Shown: positions 44,531 through 52,852 of the stretch, in pieces
Position numbering within the stretch: position 1 is the first letter of the stretch
Layout: each line of letters opens with the position of its first letter
Origin: an uncultured Saprospiraceae bacterium
GTDB lineage: Bacteria; Bacteroidota; Bacteroidia; Chitinophagales; Saprospiraceae
Direction of reading: 5' to 3'
DNA: 64,000 bases
Assembly: GCA_937926205.1 (NCBI GenBank)
Contig: CALEYL010000008.1
Coordinates: 62,001 to 126,000, forward strand
Position numbers and translations under genes: made by a program
The notes under the pieces: model-generated
What the model was told of the DNA's origin: nothing
The model's database searches: none
Seen by the model: only the letters and a program-made list of their open reading frames with translations

Positions 44531-45229
44531 TCATAGGTAATTGTCCTTTTCAACTTCCCAAGTAAATGGCTGTTTAAATGTCTTGAATGTTTTAAGTTCT
44601 TTAAGGTCAATTGTTCGCCAAATGACTTTTCGTTTGTCACTTTCAATTGTGCCTGTTGATACTTTTACCTTTTTAGTCAAAAAGTTGTAACTACGGTCTG
44701 TAGTCTCTCCCGAACCACGATTGACATAATTATAGTCCGCCCCAATAAGAATAAAGTCCTTGTCTTGAAAACGAAATTTGTAAAAGTAGTTTGACATACC
44801 CCAACCGCCCATATTCATGAAAATATTAAAGTCAATTTTTAGAACACCATTGTTAATTGAAATGTCTTGGTAAGGCTCTTCCATATTCGGATTGTCATGG
44901 CTGAGAATGAAACTATTACTTTTTTCTACTAATTGATACTGATTTGTTGCTTGGTTATAAAGGAGAATAATTAAAATTCTGGGTTGGGTTTCAACAGTGT
45001 CATTGTCACTATTCATTATTGTAACACTGTCTTTGTATTGAACAATTAAAGCCAAATCTTTATGATTGTCTTTGTTTAGGTCACCTTGTGCTGAGTCTAA
45101 CAGTATCCAATCGTTTGGAATGAAACTGTTTATGTCTTTACCTCGTTTGTTAATACTTGGATATGAGAAGTCTTGTCCGAATGTAAGTCCGAATTTTAGA
45201 AGTAATATTATCGTTAGTACTAGTCTCAT
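44531..45229 (-). CDS. Hypothetical exported protein (cassette-like)
   Basis: A 232-residue exported protein; the ATG at 45229 gives the signal peptide MRLVLTIILLLKFGLTFGQD. The body includes DLNKDNHKDLALIVQYKD, an FG-GAP/VCBS-like D-x-N-x-D calcium-type loop, and a C-terminal beta-rich half (NVFMNMGGWG-like INIFMNMGGWGMSNYFYKF is close to the seen FNIFMNMGGWGMSNYFY). Similar proteins are common in Bacteroidota but have no known role. It is bounded by F1 element c at its stop and F2 element a 8 bp before its start. Confidence 0.72.
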   Translation of the reverse strand: MRLVLTIILLLKFGLTFGQDFSYPSINKRGKDINSFIPNDWILLDSAQGDLNKDNHKDLALIVQYKDSVTIMNSDNDTVETQPRILIILLYNQATNQYQLVEKSNSFILSHDNPNMEEPYQDISINNGVLKIDFNIFMNMGGWGMSNYFYKFRFQDKDFILIGADYNYVNRGSGETTDRSYNFLTKKVKVSTGTIESDKRKVIWRTIDLKELKTFKTFKQPFTWEVEKDNYL

Positions 45230-45237
45230 AAGGTTAC

Positions 45238-45652
45238 ACATAACTCGTTTATAACCGCTACTACATAGCGCATAGCTATCCAATTTTAATGCGCTAACCG
45301 CTACTTAGTATCGGTCAGCTACCGATCCAATAAATATCCTCTTTTTTCATAAAGAATCAAAAGGCGGGGCGATTTTTTGTAGGACTACTGTAGTCGATCT
45401 TGAAGAGCTCCGATTCTCCGATGGGCCCCATGCCGTCAACATCGCGCGATCGTTACGACCTTTTTGGTCGTAAACAGATTAAAGCGGCAGACTCCGGCCC
45501 GATGATAACAAGTACAAGATCAAATTCCGGCAGTCGGCACAAAACCATGGATTATTTACGGCGGGCTGAACCCGCAACTTTAGTCCGTTTACTGCCACAG
45601 GCAGTAACGAGCCGTGCCGTGTTTTTAGGAGGAGCTTGGGAGGCAGCGGGGC
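45238..45652. repeat. F2 repeat, copy a (longest, 415 bp)
   Basis: Begins ACATAACTCGTTTATAACC, continues CTACTTAGTATCGGTCAGCT, CTTTTTTCATAAAGAATC, AAAAGGCGGGGCGATTTTTT, then a longer segment with CGATTCTCCGATGGGCCCCA, and ends GGAGGCAGCGGGG. Copy b at 49711 and copy c at 53373 are internally deleted versions. No intact gene inside; a short minus-strand frame at 45479-45676 is not supported. The first box, reversed, is GTTATGT, 8 bp before the start codon of the 44531 gene. Confidence 0.75.
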
Positions 45653-45782
45653 GATTTTTTGAATTGTAATAACCACAATTTTATCGTGACTACTTCAGTT
45701 AAAGCATACCCAAAAGTGAAGCTTCTCATTTTAGTCCAGGCTTCCTAACGGGAATGGGCAAATCGGAGTTCTTCAGGAAGGA

Positions 45783-46874
45783 CTACTTATCGAATTTTGG
45801 CTCATACTCTTTGCCATTCCAAATGTAAATTTCATCCAAGTCAACGACCAAGTCATTAACGTTTTTTGTTTTGCTGGACAAGATGCCAAGCCGGCTAATT
45901 GCAATACGACTAAATTGGTAAATTTTACCATTAGAAAACCTCACTTCACAAATCATTGTTGACCACTTATCATATGGTGTTCCAATTAACGAATCTACCC
46001 CTCCATCTCCGTCCAAATCATATCGTATTAAATCAACTTCTTCTGTCCTCAATTCCTTTATCGCTTTTAATGGCTTTATTTTACTTTGCTCGATCATCAC
46101 TACTTTATCTCCATCCAACAAATACCTTTCATTGGATGCATGCATCAGCCCAACAGAGACTATTCTTATACTCCATTGTTCTTTATATTTTTCAATAACG
46201 GGTGCTTCGCTAATAGTCCCAAAACTTTCTGTAAGAATGAAAGCATCTATGTCGGCATCATAAATGCAAAAAAATAGGGAACTAAATGGAACAGCCCAAC
46301 CTCCACAAGCTTCAATGTTTTCCATTAAAGCATCATCAATGCCGTCTTTATTGAAATCCCTGACATCAATAAGTCTGATACACATTTCGCTTTCATCATC
46401 ATTTGGTAAAATCTGATACTTTCTTGTCCCTATTTTTGCGGAAAGCCCATTATCAAATTCGCCATATTCACCAACTTCCGCAATGTCAAATGTAGCGTAT
46501 TCAATTTTTATCGTTTTATCGTTTTTTAGACGAAATTCAAATTAGATCTTTTTTGTCCCTTTGGGGTCTCTCCAATTTCCCTTGAAAAGTACACCATCAA
46601 ATGTTCCTTCAAAAATCCCAGTTAATTTACCCTGCTTGTCATTGAATTCTTCCAAGCGCAAGGTTTCCCCATTCCTGGTCCCACGAACCTCAATCTGTTT
46701 AGCTTTATTGTTTAAGTACGAAAAATACCCCGAAAACTTGTCTCCCTGCTGTTCTAAAATAAACTCTGCAGGGGGAGCATTTTTTATTTTTCCAAACAGT
46801 ATCATTTTTTCTGGCCTACTACAGCCTAAAATCGCAATCAAAGTGAAGAAGATAATGATGTTGGCTTTTTTCAT
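45783..46874 (-). pseudogene. Lipoprotein gene interrupted by one in-frame stop
   Basis: From the ATG at 46874 the product begins MKKANIIIFFTLIAILGCSR (lipobox AILGC) and reads to GNWRDPKGTKKI, where a TAA stands at 46544-46542. The same frame then stays open for 253 more codons, with no ATG for the first 50: FEFRLKNDKTIKIEYATFD, RDFNKDGIDDALMENIEAC and YDLDGDGGVDSLIGTPYD, to the stop at 45783. The upstream part alone lacks a C-terminal domain and the downstream part alone lacks a start and signal, so this is one roughly 362-residue lipoprotein with a nonsense mutation. The family is unknown. Confidence 0.72.
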
Positions 46875-46976
46875 AATTTTCTAAAGATTTAAATATTCAA
46901 CGGTTCATAAAAGAGTTCTTAGAGCTTGTAGGTGTACCGTGAATTACTTCGCTTACCAATGCCGAGCCGGAACGTT

Positions 46977-47582
46977 TCATTTACCTTTTTTATTAAATTC
47001 TTTATACGCTAATAAATATAACACTGCTAATGATTTCTCTTGTCCCCAATTTTCAGCAACCTGTAACATCTGTGCCTTCAATTTCGTTTTTTCGTTAAGT
47101 TTATAAAGCGAAATCATTATTTGCTTCAAATGAAAGTCATCATAAGGGAATACGTTTCGTCGCTGTAAGGTATACAACAATATCATATCTATTGTCCATT
47201 TACCTATCCCTTTTATTGAAGATAGCTCATTGATTACTTCCTCATCAGAAAGAGTGTTGAAATCCTTGGTATTATTCCTCCAATAGTCAATAAAAGCCAT
47301 CATAGTTTCATATTTGCTCATTGCCAATTTTATTTGACTTAATGAGTGTTTTTCAAATAAATGAAAATTATGAATAGTTAAATGGTCAATAGAGGCCCGT
47401 TCCAATGCTTTTGCAAAAATTCTTTTGGTACTTCGGTAATGAATTTGTTGTTCAATGATACAACTCATTAAGTCGTGAAAAACATCGTTTGTTGATTCAA
47501 TTATAGGTTTTGGAATTTGAAGGATTACTGCCTCAAGAATTGAGTCATTTTTTATCAATATTTTTTCACTTTTTAATGTCAT
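46977..47582 (-). CDS. HhH-GPD DNA glycosylase (AlkA-like)
   Basis: A 201-residue base-excision glycosylase of the AlkA/3-methyladenine branch. The helix-hairpin-helix reads LSSIKGIGKWTIDMILLYTL and the catalytic Asp is the first Asp of NVFPYDDFHLKQ, at the usual distance. The N-terminal CIIEQQIHYRSTKRI is the conserved helix before it (normally QQxSxxxAxxI). It lacks the N-terminal beta domain of E. coli AlkA, as short bacterial forms do. It would remove alkylated purines. It starts 32 bp from F1 element b and is probably cassette cargo. Confidence 0.87.
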   Translation of the reverse strand: MTLKSEKILIKNDSILEAVILQIPKPIIESTNDVFHDLMSCIIEQQIHYRSTKRIFAKALERASIDHLTIHNFHLFEKHSLSQIKLAMSKYETMMAFIDYWRNNTKDFNTLSDEEVINELSSIKGIGKWTIDMILLYTLQRRNVFPYDDFHLKQIMISLYKLNEKTKLKAQMLQVAENWGQEKSLAVLYLLAYKEFNKKGK

Positions 47583-47614
47583 AATTTATTGATTGCGAGT
47601 TTCGTTTAAATGGC

Positions 47615-47746
47615 ACACAACGGTTGGCAGCTACCCGAAGGTGGCGGATTTCGGAGCACTTCACTGTCAACCAAGCACAAACTTTGATAGAAGCACTGCG
47701 CTTGATTTAACCACCGAACCGCCACTTTGGGTAGTTGCTGTTGGAT
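47615..47746 (-). repeat. F1 attC-like element b (132 bp)
   Basis: Left end ACACAACGGTTGGCAGC then TACCCGAAGGTGGCGG; right end GAACCGCCACTTTGGGTAGT followed by TGCTGTTGGAT. GCAGCTACCCGAAGGTGGCGG pairs almost completely with CCGCCACTTTGGGTAGTTGC. On the minus strand it begins ATCCAAC, which fits the RYYYAAC box well, and ends GTTGTGT. Stop of the cyclase gene is 17 bp away. Confidence 0.72.
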
Positions 47747-47763
47747 GCCGTTTTCGTTTTCAA

Positions 47764-49689
47764 CTAAGCTTCAGATATAAAATACATCTCCTTCTCCCCT
47801 TTACCTTTTACGTCCACCTTGCCGCGAGGTTCAATGGCAAATTGCGGGTCTTCTTTTAGCAGTTCATAGGTTTCCCGGCTGATGTTTACCTTACCCGCTG
47901 CTCCCGAACTTTCCATGCGGTTGGCCATGTTTACCGTATCGCCCCAGACGTCGTACTGGAATTTCTTTACACCCACGATACCTGCTACTACCGGACCAGA
48001 ATGGATGCCCGCGCGCATTAGGAATCCCAGCTTTCCTTCTGCTTCCAGTTTGGTCTTTCGGTCCTGAATGAAGGACTGCATTTCCAGTGCGGCCAATACC
48101 GTGTTCTTCACTGAATCGTCCGTGGGTACGGGCAAACCTCCGGCAGCCATATAGGCATCGCCAATGGTCTTGATCTTTTCTATGCCGTATTTTTCCATGA
48201 TGCCGTCAAAGGCTTCAAAGCATTGGTTGATTTCGCTCACCAGTTCGGAAGCACTGAGCTTTTCGGAGGTTTCGGTGAAGGAAACAAAATCGGTAAACAG
48301 GATGCTCACCAGATCAAAGTCACGGGCATCCGCCTTGCCTTTTTCTTTGAGCTCCCGGGCGATTTCTTCGGGGAGAATGTTGAGTAGGAGTTCTTCGCTG
48401 CGTTGCTTTTCCTTGCCTATTTTATTACGCTGTACGAAGAATACGCCCGCAAACAGGAGTACCACCGCAAATCCGCCCATGAACCCATTTCTTGCCATGG
48501 TTTGTCGCTTCAGTTCCTGTGCGGCCAGGGCATCTTTCTTTTCCTGCTCTGCTTTTGTAGTAGCTTCCTTCTTATCAAACTCATACTGCATTTCCAGTTG
48601 GGTGAGTTTCCTGGTGTTCTCTTCGTTGAACATGCTATCCCGTACAGCAATCATTTGTTCATAATAGGCCAAGGCATTCTTGTCCTTGCCCATGGCTTTG
48701 TAGGTATTGTAGAGGCATTGGCAGGCTTCTTTTTGGAGATCTAAAGCACCAATTTCTTCCGCTAGTGCCAGGCCTCTCTGGCAATAGTTCAGTGCGCTTG
48801 CGTTTTTACCTTCCTTTTTATAGAGTATGCCGATATTGCTTAGGATGTCTGCCATGCCGTTCTTATCCCCGAGTTCTTCCCCGATTACCAGCGACTTTTG
48901 GTAGTATTCCAGAGCGAGAGGGAAATTGCCCTGGTCCGAGTATACGTGGCCGATGTTGCCCATGTTGGTTGCGATGCCAGTTTTATCCCCGAGTTCTTCA
49001 AAAATGGTCAACGACTTTTGGTAGTATTCCAGGGCGCGGGGAAAATTGCCCTGACCATAGTAAATGATGCCGATATTGACCATGCTACCTGCGATGCTTT
49101 TTTTATCCCCGAGTTTTTCTTTAATCGCCAGCGACTTTTGGTAGTATTCCAGGGCACGAGGGTAATTGCCTTGGTCATGGTAAATAAGTCCGATATTATT
49201 CAGGATGGCTGCAATGCCTTTTTTATCCCCGAGTTCTTCTTTAATCGCCTGCGACCTTTGGAAGTATTCCAACGCACGGGGGGTATTGCCCTGGTTCATG
49301 TAAATGAGTCCGATATTGTTAAAGTTTTTTGCGATGCCTTCTTTATCCCCGAGTTTTTCTTTAATCGCCAGCGACTTTTGGAAGTATTCCAGAGCCTGGG
49401 GGTAATTGCCTTGGATATAGTTTGCAATGCCTTGCAGGTTATAGCCTGTAGCAGAAGCTTTGGGGTAATGCTGTTTCTTAGCATAGGCGTGCAGGGCTTC
49501 GGCCAGAATGGCTGCCGTGTCCGGCCATGAGTACAGGTAGTCGTTCACGATGTAATCTTCGTACGCCTGTACCCGCGTTGAGTCAGGTTGGATTTGGTCT
49601 TGCCATAGGGTGTATAAAGAATCAAGGTTCTGGGCTTTTAGGGATAAGCCCAAAATGGTTATTATGATAAAGAGGAAGGTTTCTTTCAT
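47764..49689 (-). CDS. TPR-repeat class III adenylate cyclase, second paralogue
   Basis: A 641-residue cyclase with signal peptide (MKETFLFIIITILGLSLKAQ). Residues about 75-330 are TPRs built on a near-identical 40-residue unit (GNYPRALEYYQKSLAIKEKL GDK), visible as 120-bp DNA repeats between about 48840 and 49420. A transmembrane helix (GFMGGFAVVLLFAGVFFVQR) separates these from the transducer LLLNILPEEIARELKEKG and the cyclase domain: Asp in ILFTDFVSFTE and KTIGDAYMAAGG, ATP-selecting Lys in EKIKTIGD and Asp in YDVWGDTVN, and NMANRMESS for Asn and Arg. It should produce cAMP. It is framed by F2 copy b upstream and F1 element b downstream, so it has the form of a cassette. Confidence 0.9.
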   Translation of the reverse strand: MKETFLFIIITILGLSLKAQNLDSLYTLWQDQIQPDSTRVQAYEDYIVNDYLYSWPDTAAILAEALHAYAKKQHYPKASATGYNLQGIANYIQGNYPQALEYFQKSLAIKEKLGDKEGIAKNFNNIGLIYMNQGNTPRALEYFQRSQAIKEELGDKKGIAAILNNIGLIYHDQGNYPRALEYYQKSLAIKEKLGDKKSIAGSMVNIGIIYYGQGNFPRALEYYQKSLTIFEELGDKTGIATNMGNIGHVYSDQGNFPLALEYYQKSLVIGEELGDKNGMADILSNIGILYKKEGKNASALNYCQRGLALAEEIGALDLQKEACQCLYNTYKAMGKDKNALAYYEQMIAVRDSMFNEENTRKLTQLEMQYEFDKKEATTKAEQEKKDALAAQELKRQTMARNGFMGGFAVVLLFAGVFFVQRNKIGKEKQRSEELLLNILPEEIARELKEKGKADARDFDLVSILFTDFVSFTETSEKLSASELVSEINQCFEAFDGIMEKYGIEKIKTIGDAYMAAGGLPVPTDDSVKNTVLAALEMQSFIQDRKTKLEAEGKLGFLMRAGIHSGPVVAGIVGVKKFQYDVWGDTVNMANRMESSGAAGKVNISRETYELLKEDPQFAIEPRGKVDVKGKGEKEMYFISEA

Positions 49690-49710
49690 GGTGTAGTATC
49701 ATTAAATGGC

Positions 49711-49990
49711 ATACAACTCGTTTATAACCACTACTACATAGCGCATAGCTATCCAATTTCAATGTGCTAACCGCTACTTAGTATCGGTTAGCTATCAATC
49801 CAATAAAGATCCTCTTTTTTCATAAAGAATCAAAAGGCGAGGCGATTTTTTGTAGAACTACTGTAGTCGATCTTGAAGAGCTCCGATTCTCCGATGGGCC
49901 CCATGCCGTCAACATCGCGCGATCGTTACGACATTTTTGGCAGTAACGAGCCGTGCCGTGTTTTTAGGAGGAGCTTGGGAGGCAGCGGGG
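49711..49990. repeat. F2 repeat, copy b (280 bp)
   Basis: Same sequence as copy a from ATACAACTCGTTTATAACC to GGAGGCAGCGGGG, but missing about 135 bp between CGTTACGAC and GGCAGTAACGAGCC. The first box reversed is GTTGTAT and it precedes the cyclase start codon by 22 bp. The other end lies 34 bp from the stop codon of the 50024 gene. Confidence 0.75.
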
Positions 49991-50023
49991 AAAATAAATA
50001 CTTTGCTTAAGTATGCCTTTGAA

Positions 50024-50359
50024 TTATATTAATTTTTGAACCTCCAGCATTATCCTTACTTCATCATACGGGTAGTATACTCCTGGTTCGGTTACTTTTA
50101 TATGTGGGTAATTGACAGCAATAAATGATTTGATTCTATGACGTTGCTCATTGCTATATCTGCCACCTATTAATACTAAATTCACCTTTGGTAAAACTCG
50201 AATTGCCTCTATACCTTCTTCTTCTGACAGGGTTCCGATTATGGATAAATCTGGAATTGTTTTTAAGTGACGAATTACTTCATCTCGTCTAATTGGGTTA
50301 CCACCAAAAAGCACTAACACTTTGGCATCAGGATTTGATGAAATGAATTTGTCCAGCAC
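50024..50359 (-). CDS. Small receiver-like protein, 111 aa
   Basis: A short protein opening with a beta-alpha pattern like a response-regulator receiver: DAKVLVLFGGNPIRRDEVIR, then IPDLSIIGTLSEEEGIEAIR and KVNLVLIGGRYSNEQRHRIK. The acidic pocket and the phospho-acceptor Asp are absent (Gly-Gly at that place), so it would be a pseudo-receiver. The start codon is GTG at 50359, close behind the upstream NTF2-like gene, and 5' truncation is possible. I do not recognise a specific family. Confidence 0.55.
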   Translation of the reverse strand: MLDKFISSNPDAKVLVLFGGNPIRRDEVIRHLKTIPDLSIIGTLSEEEGIEAIRVLPKVNLVLIGGRYSNEQRHRIKSFIAVNYPHIKVTEPGVYYPYDEVRIMLEVQKLI

Positions 50360-50377
50360 CTTAAAATAATAAAAATA

Positions 50378-50779
50378 TTAGTTTTTAAAAAGTGGAGTCG
50401 TATCAATAAATATTTTGATAAACGAAGCCAAACCTTCAGCATTGCGCTCAATAATTGTTACACAGGGTATGGCAACTACCTGATTATCTCTACGCTTATA
50501 ATCAATTAAGGCTTCTGCCGAAAAATGATAGTCACTGCCTAATATGCTGACAAAGGAATGGTCTAAGCCATTAATCGCTTCCCAGAAATTTTTTATACCC
50601 CCGATGATTTCATTATTACACTTCACTACAGGGTTATTACCAAACATTAACTGGCAATCTTGTGCCAGGAATGTTCGGTATGCTTCTGCATCCATTTTAT
50701 CTACAGCTGTATATTTGGCTTTTAGCCATTCCAAAGCTGTTTGTGAAATTTCAGTTTTTGACAATTTATCAGTTCTCAT
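50378..50779 (-). CDS. NTF2/SnoaL-like protein
   Basis: A 133-residue cytoplasmic NTF2-fold protein: LEWLKAKYTAVDKMDAEAYR and TFLAQDCQLMFGNNPVVKCN form the first helix and strand, and IIERNAEGLASFIKIFIDTT the last sheet. This cone-shaped pocket is used by ester cyclases, ketosteroid isomerases and many others; no catalytic acid pair identifies which. It is the third of three NTF2-like genes in a row behind an AraC regulator. Confidence 0.8.
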   Translation of the reverse strand: MRTDKLSKTEISQTALEWLKAKYTAVDKMDAEAYRTFLAQDCQLMFGNNPVVKCNNEIIGGIKNFWEAINGLDHSFVSILGSDYHFSAEALIDYKRRDNQVVAIPCVTIIERNAEGLASFIKIFIDTTPLFKN

Positions 50780-50798
50780 TCTGCCAATAATTAAAAAT

Positions 50799-51314
50799 TT
50801 ACTTTATTAAACCTAGTTGTTGATTAAAGCTTAGCCGATCCCAATAAATCCTTACGCTGGCAATTTTCTTTGTGTCGTCATAAATTATTCGCATTGCACC
50901 TGGAATTTTGAAGCTTTTGCCTGTTGGAGCAACCATTTTACCTGTGGCAGGATCATGAAAATCACCCGTCATGGTTCCGGTAACGATTTCCCAGGAAGCT
51001 ACTTCATTTCCTTCAATAATATATCCGTCCGTTTCAAAATGTATATCAGGATAGGTTTTGAACAGGTTAGAAAAGAAAAATGCTACTTTGTCCTTTGTGA
51101 GCGGCTCGGGATTTTGTGGCTGATATACAAGGGCACTATCGGCAAACAAATCAAGAATTTTATTCATGTCATGACTATTCCAGGCGTCAAGCCATTCGTA
51201 AACTTCATTTTTCGTAATCATTTGTTTTGTTTTTGTGGATATAGACTTTTGAGCATAAATAAGGTTAGTTATCAGCAGGGCTGCAATAACGAAAAATGCT
51301 TTTGATTTCATCAT
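50799..51314 (-). CDS. Exported SnoaL-like protein
   Basis: A 171-residue exported NTF2-fold protein: signal peptide FFVIAALLITNLIYAQ, then EVYEWLDAWNSHDMNKILDL, FADSALVYQPQNPEPLTKDK and the DIHFETDGYIIEGNEVASWE stretch typical of SnoaL-like ester cyclases. It is separated by 19 bp from the next NTF2-like gene and by 15 bp from the previous one. The product or substrate is unknown. Confidence 0.82.
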   Translation of the reverse strand: MMKSKAFFVIAALLITNLIYAQKSISTKTKQMITKNEVYEWLDAWNSHDMNKILDLFADSALVYQPQNPEPLTKDKVAFFFSNLFKTYPDIHFETDGYIIEGNEVASWEIVTGTMTGDFHDPATGKMVAPTGKSFKIPGAMRIIYDDTKKIASVRIYWDRLSFNQQLGLIK

Positions 51315-51329
51315 TTTTGTTTTTACCTT

Positions 51330-51749
51330 TTACTGATTCATTTTGAAACTTGGGTCAACTACTTGCTTTCGGTGGGCAATTTTCCATTCACCACTTACTT
51401 TTTTCAAAGTGTCATGGTAATAGCCAGTAGCAACAATTCCGGGAACTGTTTCAGCTTCTGCAATCCAATAATTACTTTCCGCTTTAGCAGTTTCTCCATT
51501 TAATTCAGTAATGCGTGAAGCACCTATAAAGTGGCGTTTGCCTTTAGTAATTCCTGAACTGTGCCAGTAACCAATATTGCCTAAAATGGCTTCACGCCCT
51601 TCGGCTACACCCCAGGGGCTATCATACACACCATCGTTGGTGAAATTATCGGCAAATTGTTCATTGTTGTGGCTGTCAATAGACAGGATGTAATTGTTCA
51701 GCAGGGCTGTGATTTCTACCGTGTCCTGAAATTTTTGATTGCTGCTCAT
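51330..51749 (-). CDS. NTF2/SnoaL-like protein
   Basis: A 139-residue SnoaL_4-like protein starting at the ATG at 51749 (MSSNQKFQDTVEITALLNNY). LSIDSHNNEQFADNFTNDGV and YDSPWGVAEGREAILG are the conserved opening; ASRITELNGETAKAESNYWI and SGEWKIAHRKQVVDPSF close the sheet. The His-rich pocket suggests hydroxylase or dehydratase relatives but none is certain. It lies 90 bp downstream of the AraC regulator gene, which probably controls it. Confidence 0.83.
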   Translation of the reverse strand: MSSNQKFQDTVEITALLNNYILSIDSHNNEQFADNFTNDGVYDSPWGVAEGREAILGNIGYWHSSGITKGKRHFIGASRITELNGETAKAESNYWIAEAETVPGIVATGYYHDTLKKVSGEWKIAHRKQVVDPSFKMNQ

Positions 51750-51839
51750 GTTGAATGAATTTTGATTACACAAATATCAACATGAACCCGCCAGTTAATT
51801 ATGTAGTTTTAGGAAAACAATTTGTAAAAAATTCGCTTA

Positions 51840-52733
51840 CTAATGTCTTTTGAAGTCGTTTGGATTTTTTCCTGTCTTCTTTCGGAAGAAATTGGAAAAA
51901 TGTGCCTGGTCGGTAAAGTTGAAATACGTAGCTACCTCGTCAACTGATGCATTGCTGGACAACATGGCTTTGCTTTCTTCTATAATTAATGCACTGATAA
52001 ACTCCTTAGGGGTAGATTCAGTAGTTTGTCGAATGTGATTGATTAAAGTCTTTTGTGTCATAAACAGCATTTCGGCATAGTCTGCCACTGTTTTGGTTTT
52101 GTGAATATTTTGATAAACCAATGACTTAAATTCCTGTGTGGTTTTGTAATGCGCCGAATTTGATTTTGGCAATATATGCTGTGAACAAATTCTATTTAAT
52201 TTCTCAATCAGAATTTGACAGTATAACCGCATGATGTTTAATGAGTGAACGCTGATCGTGTCTTTATACTCAAAGTTCATTTTCTCTGCAATGTCAATCA
52301 GGTCGCTGAATGTATTGTCATCTAAAAACAAAACACATTCAAAAGCGGGATTTAGAATCGAAAAATCTCTTAGTGTATTGGCATTGTTTAATCGCCAGTC
52401 AATAAACTGCTCTTTAAACATTACCGCATATCCCATTGCGTTAGGGTCAGTTTTGCTGAAAGCACAGGTTTGGCCGGGCTTAAACATTACCACAGCATTT
52501 TTTCGGTTCACCAATTGTTTTGTTCCAAAATGAGTTACCTCAAATTGCACATTTTTAAAAAGCCCAACCTGATAGAAATTGGTTTTAAACAGCGGTGTTT
52601 CCTTCACCGAATCGTTGCCTACTTCTGAAAACTCAAACACCTGCACATCGTCATGCCTTGACTGCAACGACCCATTTGCCATGCGGTGAAAGGAATTGAA
52701 GTCTTGGAAAATTTGGATGCGTGATTTAGTCAT
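51840..52733 (-). CDS. AraC-family transcriptional regulator
   Basis: A 297-residue regulator with an N-terminal sensor domain (cupin-like strands around FKTNFYQVGLFKNVQFEVTH and KPGQTCAFSKTD) and a C-terminal AraC HTH pair (TVADYAEMLFMTQKTLINHI; VDEVATYFNFTDQAHFSNFF; RKKTGKNPNDFKRH). The ATG at 52733 is used; the longer frame would need a TTG inside an F1 element. It heads the run of three NTF2-like genes and probably regulates them; the group is bounded by F1 element a on its 5' side and F2 copy b on its 3' side. Confidence 0.9.
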   Translation of the reverse strand: MTKSRIQIFQDFNSFHRMANGSLQSRHDDVQVFEFSEVGNDSVKETPLFKTNFYQVGLFKNVQFEVTHFGTKQLVNRKNAVVMFKPGQTCAFSKTDPNAMGYAVMFKEQFIDWRLNNANTLRDFSILNPAFECVLFLDDNTFSDLIDIAEKMNFEYKDTISVHSLNIMRLYCQILIEKLNRICSQHILPKSNSAHYKTTQEFKSLVYQNIHKTKTVADYAEMLFMTQKTLINHIRQTTESTPKEFISALIIEESKAMLSSNASVDEVATYFNFTDQAHFSNFFRKKTGKNPNDFKRH

Positions 52734-52748
52734 TTTATTTACCATTGC

Positions 52749-52843
52749 TGCCAACGCTTTGCGGCTTGGCGTAGTGGGAGATTTTTAGCACTAATGTTCA
52801 TGCGAAGCACGTTAGTCTCCATAACGTAAAACCACTGTTATGC
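52749..52843 (-). repeat. F1 attC-like element a (95 bp)
   Basis: Left end TGCCAACGCTTTGCGGC then TTGGCGTAGTGGGAGA; centre TTTAGCACTAATG and TGCGAAGCACGTTAG; right end TCTCCATAACGTAAAACCAC followed by TGTTATGC. On the minus strand it runs GCATAAC ... GTTGGCA, 9 bp after the stop of the 52853 gene and 15 bp before the AraC start codon, the clearest cassette-like junction of the window. Confidence 0.72.
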
Positions 52844-52852
52844 GGTCGTTTT

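Noticed and set aside
45400..45676. Short frames inside F2 copy a as a small gene
   Set aside because: They are not conserved in copies b and c, which carry deletions through them, and show no protein features.
46919..46932. Fourth MITE copy
   Set aside because: Only TTAGAGCTTGTAGG resembles the left end; no interior and no right end follow.
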